NCBI GenBank assembly: GCA_018136815.1
Contig: CM030933.1
Span: 2,672,944 to 2,736,943 of the forward strand
Length of the DNA stretch: 64,000 bases
Direction of reading: 5' to 3'
DNA from: Isochrysis galbana
Lineage: Eukaryota > Haptophyta > Isochrysidales > Isochrysidaceae
The notes below the pieces were generated by a model that worked only from the letters and a program-made list of their open reading frames with translations, was not told the DNA's origin and did no database searches. Below are positions 19,918-31,095 of the stretch, piece by piece. A program made the translations under genes and the position numbers. Within the stretch, counting starts at the first letter, position 1. Each line of letters begins with the position of its first letter.

Positions 19918-20220
19918 AGTTAATTAATCGTTAATCCACAATCCACTCAAAAGTCGTCCCCCCCGGGCGGGGGGGGAGGGGGGAGGGGGAAGGGGAAGGG
20001 GAGGGGGAGGGGGAGGGGGAGGGGGAGGAAGAGGGGGAACCCAGGCGCAGGCGGGTCTAGGTCTAAACGCTAGACGCCCCGACGCCCCTATATTGCCCGT
20101 TTTGTACGTTGGACGTTGGTATCCCGGTACCTACTGGTACCCTGGTAACACCCCCCCCCATGGGCACTACCACTATCAACCAAGGTAGGGCTGTGCCACT
20201 ACCACTATCAACCAAGATAG
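19918..20220. repeat. G-rich tract and short tandem words
   Basis: 19960-20040 is a gggggagg run. 20160-20220 repeats the ~25-bp word ccactaccactatcaaccaag twice, right before the coding-like block that follows. Confidence 0.6.
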
Positions 20221-20547
20221 CACTTTTGCCCTACCAACTTCAAACAAGTTAGTCCCGAGTCGCTCAGCTCAGAAGACGTGCGGTGGGAAGACGTCGACCT
20301 ACAGGCGATCGGGTGGACTCAACCAGTGCGCTCCCTAAAAGTCGAGTGCCATCCGGACTCGGCAGCGGCAAAACGAAAAGACAAATTTCAAGCTGAAGTA
20401 ACTAAAATATTCGCAAAGGGAGCCGCATTTTTGCTGGGAGCCATCGTGCTCGCAGTATTTGTAATCATTCTCTTGTTCAAATTACTCAACAAGCGGTCCA
20501 CCGAAAATAATCCAAAGGGACACGATGCCGCGCCACAGGCTAAATAA
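20221..20547 (+). CDS. Small single-pass membrane protein, no Met start
   Basis: Open from 20221 (after a TAG at 20218) to 20547. Reads TNFKQVSPESLSSEDVRWED, then VDLQAIGWTQPVRSLKVECH, then a ~22-residue hydrophobic segment GAAFLLGAIVLAVFVIILLF and a polar tail. There is no ATG before the membrane segment; either an upstream exon supplies it (an AG precedes 20221) or a GTG at 20278 was taken from remnant sequence. Codon bias and AT content differ from neighbouring host genes. No family recognised. Confidence 0.4.
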   Translation, partial: HFCPTNFKQVSPESLSSEDVRWEDVDLQAIGWTQPVRSLKVECHPDSAAAKRKDKFQAEVTKIFAKGAAFLLGAIVLAVFVIILLFKLLNKRSTENNPKGHDAAPQAK

Positions 20548-20605
20548 AAAGAGAACTCCAACAATCCGCAAGTCGCTTCAACTGGTGGTGCAGGCACACA
20601 CCCCG

Positions 20606-21145
20606 TCGCAATGACCTTCCTTTTCTTGTTAACGGCGTGGAAATGGAAATGGTGGCGGTTTAGCCTGCCAAAGGGTAAGGTCCTCACCTCAAGAGGGCAG
20701 CAGATGATTAATTCGATGCGTAGGCCATAACACTAAAGACGTGACGTCTGGCGGACGACACGCACCCAAACTTTTTTGGATAATAATGTTAAAGGCGGGT
20801 GCACCATGTCGATCTACCTTCGATACAGCAAAGACGAGTACGACGTCATTGGGCTAAAAGATGCGATACTAAGGTTGTTTATAGTCTTTGTCACTGCCAT
20901 CTTCGCAGCAGGCGTCTTTACCATGGCATTCTTACTGAAGTCAGGATTGAACCACGCCATACAGTTTGGAATCGCGCTGGGAGTAAGCGTCGCAATGACC
21001 TTCCTTTTCTTGTTAATGGCGTGGAAATGGAAATGGTGGCGGTTTAGCCTGCCAAAGGGTAAGGTCCTCACCCCAAGAGGGCAGCGGATGATGAATTCGT
21101 TGCGTAGGCCATAACACTAAAGACGTGACGTCCGGAGGACGACAC
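20606..21145 (+). repeat. ~155-bp direct duplication
   Basis: 20606-20760 and 20990-21145 are about 93% identical (gtcgcaatgaccttcc ... gacgacacgcaccc). In the second copy it encodes the C-terminal half of the membrane protein below; in the first the same codons are present without their 5' half, as if an upstream paralogue had been truncated. Confidence 0.9.
20776..21114 (+). CDS. Small two-helix membrane protein
   Basis: 112 aa, or 103 aa from the second Met at 20806 (MSIYLRYSKDEYDVIGLKDA), which has the better context (gcaccATGt). Two hydrophobic helices: LRLFIVFVTAIFAAGVFTMA and GIALGVSVAMTFLFLLMAW, followed by the aromatic-basic KWKWWRF and a basic tail ending SLRRP. Intact, compact and intronless. 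I know no family with this sequence. Together with the preceding block it forms an island between transposon debris, which would fit captured viral or plasmid DNA, but nothing proves it. Confidence 0.5.
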   Translation: MDNNVKGGCTMSIYLRYSKDEYDVIGLKDAILRLFIVFVTAIFAAGVFTMAFLLKSGLNHAIQFGIALGVSVAMTFLFLLMAWKWKWWRFSLPKGKVLTPRGQRMMNSLRRP

Positions 21146-22348
21146 GCACCCCGCACACCACCGAGTGGTCGTCGCCCGCCGACTGTGAAGTACATCACCA
21201 CCTCGCCGACCGACGCGGTTCCCGCCGGGCAGTGCCTGGACACCTCCGCCGCCCGACCATCGGCGCAAATGCCGCGGAGATCCCGTTTGTACTATAATAA
21301 GGGGGTCCTTTAAGTAGAACTTATACCGTCCACATGGGGGGCACTTGCGGAAAAAACAACCAAACCTGAGGTTGCACCCTCTCATCGGCCACCACTGAAG
21401 AATTTGTGTAGACTGACCATATTGTCCAGGTCCCACCAGTTGTGGGAACGTGTGGCCCGCTCGGCAGCCACAAATTCGAAGGAAAGATTTTCATCGAATG
21501 CGTCGAGTCCATTCGATGATGTGTTGCACCCTTGAGCGTCGACGCGCGCGCTGGTTTTATGGAGATTGCGGTGACCTCTCGGCGGGGGTACCACGTTAGA
21601 ACTTATAGCGTCGTATGACATCTTGCTAGCTAGCATTCCTAGCCACATACACCGGACGAGCCATGCGCCCACCGCGCACCGCCCATTGCGGGGGAGGGGC
21701 TCCGTTGCCGTCGAAGGGCTACGGTCCCGCAGCACTAAGGTTATACTAACACAACAATAAAACTCTGACGCCCTTCCTCTCCCCTCCAAGTCTATCATAC
21801 CCTCTGTCCCTCTTCTTTCTCCTCTTTCTCTCCCCCACCCGGCCATCGTCCTCCTCCTCCCCTTTCTCTACTCTTCCTCCGTATAAAGTGATGCACTTCA
21901 ACTCTACCACTATGACCCCCGCCCCTCTCCCCCTTCTTCCATCTCCCCCGTTGACAGTCGCCCAAAACGGCCACCGAGTTATTTAATAAATATTCGAAGA
22001 ACGGGTAGGAGTACTGAGGTGGGGCGGGGCGAGGTGCGAGGAAGGCTTGTGAATTAGCAAGAGAGAGGGAGTACTTTAGTAGTGAGTGGGTGGGGGAGAG
22101 ATGGCGGGGCGTTGGGGGGAGGGAGGGAGGGAGAAAGAAGAAGGAAGAGAGAAAATCAGAAGGAGAGGGGAGAGACAGAGAGGAAGGAATAATAATGCAC
22201 AAGATCTATTGTACTGTGGAGAATTGAGAGGAGAGAGGGTACTACTACTGTAAGCTCTCCGCGTGTATGGAGCACTCTCTGTACAAATGTTGAGAAGAGG
22301 TCTGGGCAGAGAAGAAAAGGAGACGGTGCGCCGAGCGGCCAGTCACCA

Positions 22349-22349
<1 letters not shown>
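21146..22349. other. Intergenic, short repeat at 21315-21390
   Basis: 21315-21390 repeats 8980-9052. The rest shows ordinary mixed composition, turning purine- or pyrimidine-rich after 21780. No coding frame that I trust. Confidence 0.4.
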
Positions 22350-22387
<38 letters not shown>

Positions 22388-22740
22388 TTCTCTCTCTCCC
22401 TTTCTCTCTCTCTCTCTCTCCCCCTCCCTCTCTCTCTCATCTCTCTCTCTCTCTACCTCTACCTCTACCTCTCTCTACCTCTCTCTACCTCTCTCTACCT
22501 CTCTCTACCTCTCTCTACCTCTCTCTACCTCTCTCTCTCTTCTCTCTCTCTCTCTCTTCTCTCTCTCTCGCTCTCTCTCCCTCCCCCCCCCCCCCCTCTC
22601 TCTCTCCCTCTCTCTCTCCCTCTCTCACTCACTCTTCTATCTCTCTCTCCTCTCTCTCTCTTGTCTCTCTCTTGTCTCTCTCTCCCTCCCTCCCTCCCCC
22701 CTCCCTCCCTCTCTCTAGCTCTCCCTTTCTCTCTCTCCGC
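22350..22740 (+). promoter_or_regulatory. (CT)n tract upstream of ARL3
   Basis: Nearly 400 bp of ctctct with about nine copies of ctctctac, ending a few bases before the predicted split start codon. Coding-strand pyrimidine polarity as elsewhere. Confidence 0.45.
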
Positions 22741-22744
22741 AGCC

Positions 22745-24197
22745 ATGTGCGGCGCTGCGCCCCCTTCCCCCCCCCTTCCTCCACCATCTTTCCCCTGTGC
22801 TTCCCCTCCGCCCATCTCGCTCCCCAACACACAAGGCGCTGCGAGACAGAGAGAGCGAGAGAAGGAAGGCGGGAGCGAGCGAGCGAGCGAGAGGGGGGGA
22901 GAGGAGAGAGAGAGAGACAGAGAGAGGAAGACTCATCTTTCGCCCGCTGACACCTCGCAGGGGTCTGCTCAGCCTGCTCAAGACTCTGAAGAGCGGCCCA
23001 CAGGAGCAGCGCATCCTGATGCTCGGCCTCGATAACTCTGGCAAGACCACAGCGCTCAAGCAGCTCGCGGGGGTGCGTGCACCAGGCAAAACGCATGGGG
23101 AGAGGACCCTAGCACTAGCGCACTCTCTCTCTCTTGCTCTCGCTCGCGCTCGTGCTCTCCTTTCCTCTGGCCCCCACTCCTCGCTCTCCCTCTTGCTCTC
23201 CCTTTCTTGCATTCTCTTTTGTTGCTGCCCCACCACGCTCCCCCCTCGTCCTGTCTCTCACCATTCGCTAAGCATCTGGTGGGGGAGCGTGCACCACACC
23301 GAAGTGCACGCGCACTCACGCACAGGAATACGAGTGCATGCCGCGCGTGCGAAACACGCGTGTGACATCCGTTCTCACATTGGGACTCTTTGTATGTCAC
23401 TGCAGGAGGATGTCAGCCACATCACACCGACCCAAGGCTTCAACATCAAGTCGGTCCAGCAAGCTGGCTTCAAACTCAATGTGTGGGATATTGGAGGTGC
23501 ATGCTGCGCAGGCACGAGGCGTAGTCGTGACCTGACAAACCGCTGGCGCGACGACTCTAACGCATTGCGTTGCCCTCCATCGCGCAGGCCAGAAGCACAT
23601 CCGTCCCTACTGGAAGAACTACTACCAGAACACCGATGCCATCATCTACATGGTTGATTCGGCGGATAGACGCAGGACCGACGAGGCGGCTGATGAGCTG
23701 GTGCGCTGAGTCGTCTTGTCGGTCTGGCGCAATTTCTGCATCAATCGTAGATGATTTTCCGTCTAGGCAGATTTTCCCGACATGCCGTCTCGCCTATATT
23801 GCCTTGCAGGGCCAGCTTATGGAAGAGGATGATCTTGCGGGTGTGCCTGTGCTTGTGTTCGCCAACAAGCAGGACCTTTTGGGAGCTATGACGGGTGCCG
23901 AGATCATGGAGGCTCTCGAGCTCACCTCATTTAAGGACCGGTGGGTCCATGTTGAGGTAAGCCGCTGTACTCCCCACATTGTAGCGGGGAGACTCACACG
24001 CGCGAGACGCGCGTGCGACAAGCCTCGTGTACTTGAGCGGAATTTTGCAGTTTGTCCTCACGTGCGAAGCTCCTTGGTTGAGGCACAACAGGGCTGATCG
24101 TACTGCCCTCCGGGCGACGCAGGCTTGCTCTGCCAAGACGGGTGAGGGCCTCGAGTCGGGCATGTCTAAGCTGATGGCAGCCAAGAACGGTGCTTAG
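22745..24197 (+). CDS. ARL3: ADP-ribosylation-factor-like GTPase ARL3
   Basis: Six exons: 22745-22746, 22961-23072, 23406-23496, 23588-23700, 23810-23956, 24123-24197; total 179 aa against 182 in animals. P-loop GLDNSGKT, switch region [13 protein letters not shown] with the Mg-binding Thr, WDIGGQK (switch II), NKQD and CSAKTG guanine-base motifs are all present, and [13 protein letters not shown] together with [12 protein letters not shown] is ARL3-specific. The N-terminus must read MGLLSLLK; the only fit is a start codon split as AT|G by the first intron (donor GTGCGG, acceptor CTCGCAG). ARL3 releases lipidated cargo from UNC119/PDE6D inside cilia. Internal exons are certain; the two-base first coding exon is inferred. 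Confidence 0.93.
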
Positions 24198-26561
24198 ATG
24201 TCGCACAGCGTGCCTTACGGGCACGCGGGAGACAGCATAGTCAGTCTGCGAGGACTCCTTTGGACCGTCGCATGGAGTTGGACCAGATGAGGATTGACCT
24301 TTATGAGCGGTTTTCATCACATGCAGGGCTTGAGAGGCTGAGCATACCGCGTGGCGGCCAGTGCATTCACAATCCATTCTTTGCCGAGCGGCGCGTCGGC
24401 TCGAGTGACGCATTATCGCTTTCCAATGCGAATCGCGACGAGACTGTCGCCTGCCATGCTGGTAATTGAAGGCGAACGAATAGAATGCATCGTGTTGAGG
24501 TGTGCCGTGGTGTAGTGGACGACGCTGGTGGTCAAATGTGTATGCGTACGCGTATGGCTGCGTTTTTAGTGTTGCTGGTGGATTTAGCACTGATGAACCG
24601 GTGAACGAGGATGAAGTGTGCGGCAGCGAACGGGAGTTAACGTGCTTCAAATGTCGCAAGCAGGCTGCTCCGCTGCCGGCCTTGGGGCAGGTACTGGCCG
24701 CTTCCAATCAAATCGAAGAGTTGGAGTTGGTCGAATACCACTTCATCATTTTGCATTTTGCTCCTCTATTTTTGTCGGGCATCGAGAGCGGATGAGCCCA
24801 AGGCCGCCTTAAGTTACTGCCACTGCCACTGCCCGAACTGCCCGCATCAGCATCAGCGGTGCCGTAGTGCGTAGTGCGGCGTGTGGTTGGTTCTTGGTTC
24901 TTAGTTGGCCGGCGCCGCACTGAAAAGCCTCCACTCGCTCCACTCTGAGCCTCTAGTCTGTCGGCGTAATTAATTTAATTTTTTACCGTTTTTATGGTTT
25001 ATGGGTCGCGGCGCGGGCCAAAGGGACAGGACTAGCGCTAGCTAGCGCTCACAACTCACTCAAGACAAGATTCCCTGCCGCGGCAGCATAGCGCAAGCAC
25101 CCTTCCCTCTTTATGCCACTCAGCTCTTCACTAGAATTCTATATGCGCTGCGCTGGCCGGAGCGTCCCTCCCTCGACACTCAGACAGCCCCCAACGCTAG
25201 CAGGATCCCGTTTTGGTCTCGCAGAAGGTGCGGGCCATCAAAAGTCCCAGTGCACCACCCGAACACGGGGGAAAATTTAGCCCGCATATATACATAGTGT
25301 CAGAGCGGGGACGGTAGAAGTCCCGCACCTTAGGCCCGGATGGGCCGTCAGGTCAAAGGTTATCAGGTTTGGGAGACCTTAGACCTTAGACTGATATTAG
25401 GACGTGATATCAGCCTAATATCAGGTAGTCACTAAGATTAAAATGTGTTATAACAGCAGTAGTATACTATAAACAAACTACACGTCCTCCTCAGGCTCGT
25501 CGACAACCATGGAAGCACGGTCTAGATGCTTGGTTCTTATCGCGCTGGCTGCCAGGGAGCAGCCAGGGCGGCAACAAAAAGCAGGAGGGTCATGACAGAT
25601 GGTGAGTGAGACAGTGATAGGGGCAGAACCTGGGACACCTGGAGCACTGGGGCACTCATGAAGATACCCCTGGGGCACGGTGATTCTACAACACTTACAC
25701 CTCGCACAAACCCTTACATATACCCCACCGCGGGTCTTTGGATAATACTCTGAGACAAACAGGAAGGCGTGCGAGGGAACAGAGAAGGAATCAAGAATTT
25801 AGGGAATCGGCGAGTATTGCCTTAGTATGAGCCGATGAAACGTCGTAAGTGTTGATGAATGAAGGGGTGAGATTCCTTAGGTGCACTAAGTCGATCTAGA
25901 GTGAGCTGAGATCCCCAAGATGAAGGCGAGGTCTAGAAGTCGATGTGCAAATAAATGACTCGGGAACCCTAAGAACTCGATGTGCATCCACTGCAGATGA
26001 CTATGTAGAGAAGAGTCCAGAAGGTGGTGCACATGATGAAAGGTCAAAAATTTTCAAAAATATAATGAGCGTGTGTGATGTGTGAGACGTGGATCGTGAT
26101 TTCAACGAGATATCGACCCTGTCCCAAATCGAAGGAATGGAGTCAGACCACGTGTGGGTTTCAACATGTGAGGTGTCAAGTAACCTCCAGGTGACAACGA
26201 AAGGTGTTAGCAGGGATGGGGATAATTGAACGCTTTTGGTCTTCGCCTCACGCTATTGTCAGACTTTTGTACAGCCGCCGTTTTGGGCCCACTCCACACT
26301 CCACCTGCACCTGCTGCGACGGTCGTGTGAGAACGACGCGTGCGCGACGGAGCAACGCTGGCAGGGCAGTGTGCCTGCGGTTCTGTCTCACCTGTGGGAG
26401 CCCTGTGGCAGCCCGCATAGTGGCTAAGCCAGATGTGTCGGATCAGCCCGATGAAAGCGGGAGTCCTGCCGGCACTTTCCAAAAATAGAACGTCAAACTT
26501 TTGGCAACGAGGGGTAGTATTTTTGAAGGGAAGTAATGGGGGGCGAGAGCGTGGGTGGAGG
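24198..26561. other. 2.4 kb intergenic region
   Basis: I found no conserved protein, RNA or repeat family. Features are limited to AT-rich patches (24966-24990) and a ccttaga/gatat dyad near 25378-25430. The open frames here have no protein-like composition. Confidence 0.4.
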
Positions 26562-27566
26562 ATGGCGGCCGCCAGCTCTGCTGCGTCCCTCGCGTGTGCG
26601 CCCGTGCGGTACCAGCTGATCGTCGAGTACGTTGGGAGTGGATTCCGCGGCTCGCAGCGTCAACCCTCTCGGCCCACCGTCCAGGAGACGCTCGAGCAAG
26701 CGCTGGCCCACCTCGTACCTGCTGGAGCTCCTCTTCCCTCTCTCTGCTTCGCAGGACGGACAGACGCCGGAGTACACGCTCTCGGCAACGTGGCGCACGT
26801 GGAGCTGGCGCCGATGCCGACGACGAAGCTCGTTGCAGCACTCAACTTCTTCCTGCCAGAACGACTCGGCGTCGTTGGCGCACGGAGGGTGCCCGCCACG
26901 TTTGATGCACGCCGCTCGGCCGTGGAGAGGGAGTATGTGTACTTGCTGCGCTGCGAGGCGGCAGATAGTCCCGTCGAGCAGATGCAGCACGAGCATGACG
27001 GGGTTGAGCCGCTGACGCTGCGTGCGCAGTGCTGTGAGTCTTTGTTGAAGCGCGGCTGGGCATCGGGCCATGAGGCCCATCGTGTCGTGTACATCGCTGC
27101 CCAGCTCAGTCTGAAGGACATGAGGCGCGCAGCTGCCCATTTTGTCGGAGTCCATGATTTCTCCGCCTTCAGATCGAAGAAGTGCACCGCGAAGTCACCG
27201 ATCCGCAGGGTGATCATGGTTGATGTGAGCGAGGAGCCTGATTCGGCTCTGGACTTGCAACACATCGATTGCTCAAGAAGAATCTCCATTCGCGTCCGAG
27301 GGAATTCCTTCTTACAGCACCAAGTGCGATACATGGTGGCCGCGCTTCTGCACGTCGGGCAGGGAAAGATGAAGCCGGATGATATGGAACAACTTCTTAG
27401 GGCCTCCGACTCGCGATTCACACCTCATCCTGCGCCCGCCCACGGATTGTATCTAATGGAGGTCAAGTACCCTCCTGAAGCATTGTCCTTCCATCACGAT
27501 GTGCCTACCCGAGCAATGACTGCAGAGGGAGAGACGGGAAAGGAAGGTGAGGGTACTGAAGATTGA
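26562..27566 (+). CDS. tRNA pseudouridine synthase A (TruA/PUS3 family)
   Basis: Single exon, 334 aa from MAAASSAASL at 26562. Contains the family opening YQLIVEYVGSGFRGSQRQ, the catalytic motif CFAGRTDAGVHALGNVAHVE with the nucleophilic Asp, the RREYVY-like SAVEREYVYLLR, HFVGVHDFSAFRSK and the C-terminal NSFLQHQVRYMVAALLHVGQ followed by PPAPAHGLYL-type ending. It isomerises uridines in the tRNA anticodon arm (U38-U40 in bacterial TruA). Ala-rich N-terminus could be a short organelle-targeting extension, though only ~20 residues. No CT tract upstream, unlike its neighbours. Confidence 0.93.
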   Translation: MAAASSAASLACAPVRYQLIVEYVGSGFRGSQRQPSRPTVQETLEQALAHLVPAGAPLPSLCFAGRTDAGVHALGNVAHVELAPMPTTKLVAALNFFLPERLGVVGARRVPATFDARRSAVEREYVYLLRCEAADSPVEQMQHEHDGVEPLTLRAQCCESLLKRGWASGHEAHRVVYIAAQLSLKDMRRAAAHFVGVHDFSAFRSKKCTAKSPIRRVIMVDVSEEPDSALDLQHIDCSRRISIRVRGNSFLQHQVRYMVAALLHVGQGKMKPDDMEQLLRASDSRFTPHPAPAHGLYLMEVKYPPEALSFHHDVPTRAMTAEGETGKEGEGTED

Positions 27567-28725
27567 TGTGCAAGTGGACAGCGGAGTCACGCTGCCAACG
27601 CGCACAGCAGTACCAGCACTTGGCGGCTTGCCGTCGCCTCGTGTGCCGGCGCTGCGTCGGCCGGGGTTCCGCAACGTGAGTGCACACGCACACACTCTTG
27701 CATGCAAAGAGGCCGCCCACGACAGATTTCGGCCTAACAAACATAAATTGAATGTTTACGCGTATCCATCAGTGAACCATCGAGAAAGAAGGAAGTGGTG
27801 GTTGGCATATGATTAGCGACTAACATAAGGCCGCGAGACGCGGACTTTGAGGTGACACTTGCGCGCTCTTTAGAGACGGGGACCTCAGGTTCGCATGGGA
27901 CCCCAGAGTCTTTTTTTCCCTCCCCCCCTCCCATAGGACCCCCAAAGCTCGGAGGTCAAGGGTTCACTTCAGCATGGCCTTTCCCTTCTTACGTGCACGC
28001 CTTTGTTTGGTCAAAGCAGTTCCCACGGCCCACGCTCCCTTCACCTAGTGCGTGCTTTCTCCGCTTTCACAGGAACTAGGGACGGACGAGGTGACGGGGA
28101 TGTGGGCTAAGGTCTTATTACGGAAAGCATGGGTACTGAAGAGTAGCGCATGAGCACACTGCCCGAAGTCCCACAAGTCGCGCGGCCACGCTATACGGGC
28201 ACAATTTTGTGCCGCTTGCGCTGAGGCCGCCGAAATCTTTGAGAAGCGTTTCCTTTTCGCCTCCAACAATTTCGCATATACTACATACTACCTAATTTTA
28301 TTGTGGGTAGGGCAGCATGCATTCTGCACGTCTTGCCTAGGGGCGTGGCCCGCATGCGCGCACCGGACACGAATCGGCCCGCTTCTTCGCCGGCGACTAG
28401 CCTCCGCGGCTGGGCATGCAGGGGCCCGCTTAATGCTTAACACCAGGCTACTGTGCCGCCGCCGCCGCATATGGCACACGGACCCTGCGTCCGTCCCGCC
28501 ACGCATGCATGACGCTTGTGGTTCCTAGCAATCACAACATGACCCGTGACAAAGCAGACCCGCATGTCCAAATGTTACCAGTAACGTGCGGTAGGACGGC
28601 CATGACAATTTATGGCCGTAGCTATGCAACGGCGCCCCAGCCATTGCTTTGCCACCATGAGCCGCCACCAAAGTCGCATGTCGCGCCTTGGCCATCCAGG
28701 GCGGGTTGCAGAGCGTCCAGCCGCC
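27567..28725. other. Intergenic region between TruA and MFS genes
   Basis: Convergent 3' ends on both sides. No coding or RNA signal that I can support. Confidence 0.4.
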
Positions 28726-30795
28726 TCAAGCGGTGGCGCCTGAGCTTGGTTGTTGTGTCACTTGCAGCGAGGCGAGTTGCAACCCCGTCGTCTCCGGCAG
28801 CGTCGCCGCAACCACGGCGGCCAAGAGATTGGCAGCACTGATGCCTGCTGCGATGGCCCTCCGGTCGACCGATGCATATGCCCATGAGGCGGCGGGCACC
28901 GAGCCCACCAAGTAGGCCAACCGTGCGAGTGAAGAGCCGAGCCCGCGATCCGTGGTCTCGTACAATTCGGGTGCGGCGATCGACATGGCGGAGTTGGCAG
29001 CAGCCACAAGGCTGCGCGCAAGCATATTGCAGATCAGTGTGGCTACTGTTTGCTCGGCGCAGAGAGTGCTTGTCAGAACGGCGAGTCCAGCGGCGCCAAA
29101 GCCAAACACTTGCACCCCTCTCCGGCCACCAAGCAGACCCCAGGCCCCGCGAGGTTGATCCACCACGAGCTGCACGAGAAGAGTGCCCGGAAGCTCCATC
29201 GCACAAATCACGGCTTGCTCGCCAAAATTGAAATCGCACTCAGTCGGCGACGTTCTCGTAGACAGTGCCCCGGAGAAGATGATACCCGCCCACCCAAAGC
29301 CGGCAACGAACCAAAGGAGCCAATGCCGAACGGTGAGCCAATTTAGGCCCGTCCGGTCCCGAAGGCAAATGATTTCTGCGAGCCGCTGGTGGAGCGAGGG
29401 AACGAACGAATGGACGGAGTCTGTCGGCGACGGAGCGTCAAAGGCTCTTGGGTGCGCTGCGACTCTTGCTTGTGGATATAGATTAGCTCCGACCACTGCT
29501 GTACGCCGCCGGGTGCTCGCTCCGACGTAAGCCTGCGCATCATCGCTACCCTCTGCACTCAATGGCTGGCTCAACTCGCAGCTCGCTGCTAGGCTCGCTT
29601 CCGGGCTCACGATGCCACTAGTATGACCTTCTTCGATGAATGCGTGCGCACTGCGCACCGGCCCAGTGACAGGCGTCGCAAGTGGGCTCAAGCCTAGCCA
29701 CCACGAGCCTCGACGAGGGCTGAGAGCGGATTCGCTGGAACACACGCGAAGTGCTGCTGCAGGGGCACCGCAAGGTGCGTCGGCAGCAGGGGGCCCAAGA
29801 GCAGCCTCCGGCAGCTGGAGGTCCGCGATCTGTGCGACAGGCACGTGGGGCTGTGCCGACGGCGGCATAGCAGGCGGGAGCAGTGGCTGGCCGAGCTCTG
29901 AAGAGCCGGCGGCTGTGCGGTAGAAAGCTGCACTTGGCTGAGGTGCAACTGCTCGACCGTGCACAACCGGAATGTAGGCTGATGATAAGAGTAGGAGCCC
30001 CGTGCGCGGGGAGAAGCACACAGAGGCATCGCCACCGCGGTTGACCGTGGCAATGTGCCAGAGGACACGCTTGGCGCATCCGCGGCGGCCGCGGGCGAGC
30101 AGCCATGAGGGTGATTCAGTGACAAGAGGAAGCACACAGGATGCGAAGAGCACTGGAAGGTTTGTTGTAAATAGGAGCAGCCGCCAAGGCTCTAGCCATA
30201 ATGACACGAAGTGCATGCCGGCGCCGGCCGAGTTGGAGCTGACACCGAGCTCGCCAAGCTCGGCCGGCGATGCGGGCGAGAGCACCATCCAGGCAAGTAG
30301 CACGGTGAGGAGTGAGCCTGCCGACCAGAACCACGAGACCGCATTGAGCGCACGCCCCCGGGAGTCGGAGGGCGAGAGCTCAGCGAGGAGCTCAAAGGGG
30401 CTGCAACAACCACCGAGCCCGATACCTACAAGCGCCTGGAGGAAGACAAGCCAGCCAAAGGTAGGTGCAGCGGCCGAGCCCATGCCGGCGAGGCACATAA
30501 TGTAGATCGCAAGCAGTGTGGCCGTCCTCCGCCCATGTGTATCCGCGAGCAGCCCGAAAGCTGGGGTGGAGAGGCAAGAGCCGGCAAACGAGGCAGAGGC
30601 GAGCAGCGCGGCGTCCTCTGGCAATATGCCGAAGGCGTCTCCGGCGCAAGGCGGGAGGAAAGCTAGCAGATTCGTCTGCAGCGATTGCGCCACGACGAAC
30701 AGTCCGATTGCTGGAATTGTCAGCCAGTGGAAGCGGCCGAAGCCAATCCGGTCGAGCATCGCATCGACGTCGATCGGGCGCAGCACAGAGGTCAT
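28726..30795 (-). CDS. Major-facilitator transporter, SVOP/SV2-like
   Basis: Intronless, 689 aa. N-terminus DAMLDRIGFGRFHWLTIPAI matches the SVOP/SV2 and organic-cation branch, followed by membrane segments. MFS motif A appears as GLLADTHGRRTATLLA and a motif-B-like ALVGIGLGGCCSPFELLAEL with the acidic residue in helix 4. Six helices lie in residues ~20-225 and six more in ~485-680 (FVAGFGWAGIIF, YLVGSVPAASWAY). Between them is a ~250-residue cytosolic loop rich in Pro, Ser and Ala, far longer than usual, with no recognisable domain. Predicted plasma-membrane or vesicle solute carrier. Substrate unknown. Confidence 0.82.
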   Translation of the reverse strand: MTSVLRPIDVDAMLDRIGFGRFHWLTIPAIGLFVVAQSLQTNLLAFLPPCAGDAFGILPEDAALLASASFAGSCLSTPAFGLLADTHGRRTATLLAIYIMCLAGMGSAAAPTFGWLVFLQALVGIGLGGCCSPFELLAELSPSDSRGRALNAVSWFWSAGSLLTVLLAWMVLSPASPAELGELGVSSNSAGAGMHFVSLWLEPWRLLLFTTNLPVLFASCVLPLVTESPSWLLARGRRGCAKRVLWHIATVNRGGDASVCFSPRTGLLLLSSAYIPVVHGRAVAPQPSAAFYRTAAGSSELGQPLLPPAMPPSAQPHVPVAQIADLQLPEAALGPPAADAPCGAPAAALRVCSSESALSPRRGSWWLGLSPLATPVTGPVRSAHAFIEEGHTSGIVSPEASLAASCELSQPLSAEGSDDAQAYVGASTRRRTAVVGANLYPQARVAAHPRAFDAPSPTDSVHSFVPSLHQRLAEIICLRDRTGLNWLTVRHWLLWFVAGFGWAGIIFSGALSTRTSPTECDFNFGEQAVICAMELPGTLLVQLVVDQPRGAWGLLGGRRGVQVFGFGAAGLAVLTSTLCAEQTVATLICNMLARSLVAAANSAMSIAAPELYETTDRGLGSSLARLAYLVGSVPAASWAYASVDRRAIAAGISAANLLAAVVAATLPETTGLQLASLQVTQQPSSGATA

Positions 30796-30815
30796 TGGGT
30801 CACCAGGGTGCGGCG

Positions 30816-31095
30816 TCAGAAAGGAGAAAGGAGGGGGGAGGAGGCGGAATGGGGAAGGGGGAGGGGAGGGAGGAGAAAGAGAGGAGCAGGGCGTTTGACG
30901 CGGGCGGCAGTGAGGGGGAGAGGAAGCGAGAGGGGGAGAAGGGGAAGGGGAGGAGGGACGAGGGGGAGGAGGAGAGTGGGAGATGGGAAGGGTGTAAGGG
31001 AGAGAGGGGGGAGAGAGGGAGAGGGGGGAGAGGGAGGAAGAGCGGGGCCAGCGCGGCGCCGATCGACGGACGGGAGGGGGGGGGGGAGCAAGTCC
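30816..31095 (+). promoter_or_regulatory. Purine tract upstream of MFS gene (coding strand pyrimidine)
   Basis: About 280 bp of ggggagg and gagagg runs ending ~20 bp before the MFS start codon. Polarity agrees with the other gene-upstream tracts. Confidence 0.4.

Noticed and set aside
23056..23657. ORFs running through ARL3 introns
   Set aside because: They contain no conserved sequence outside the exons, and the exon set alone gives a full-length GTPase.
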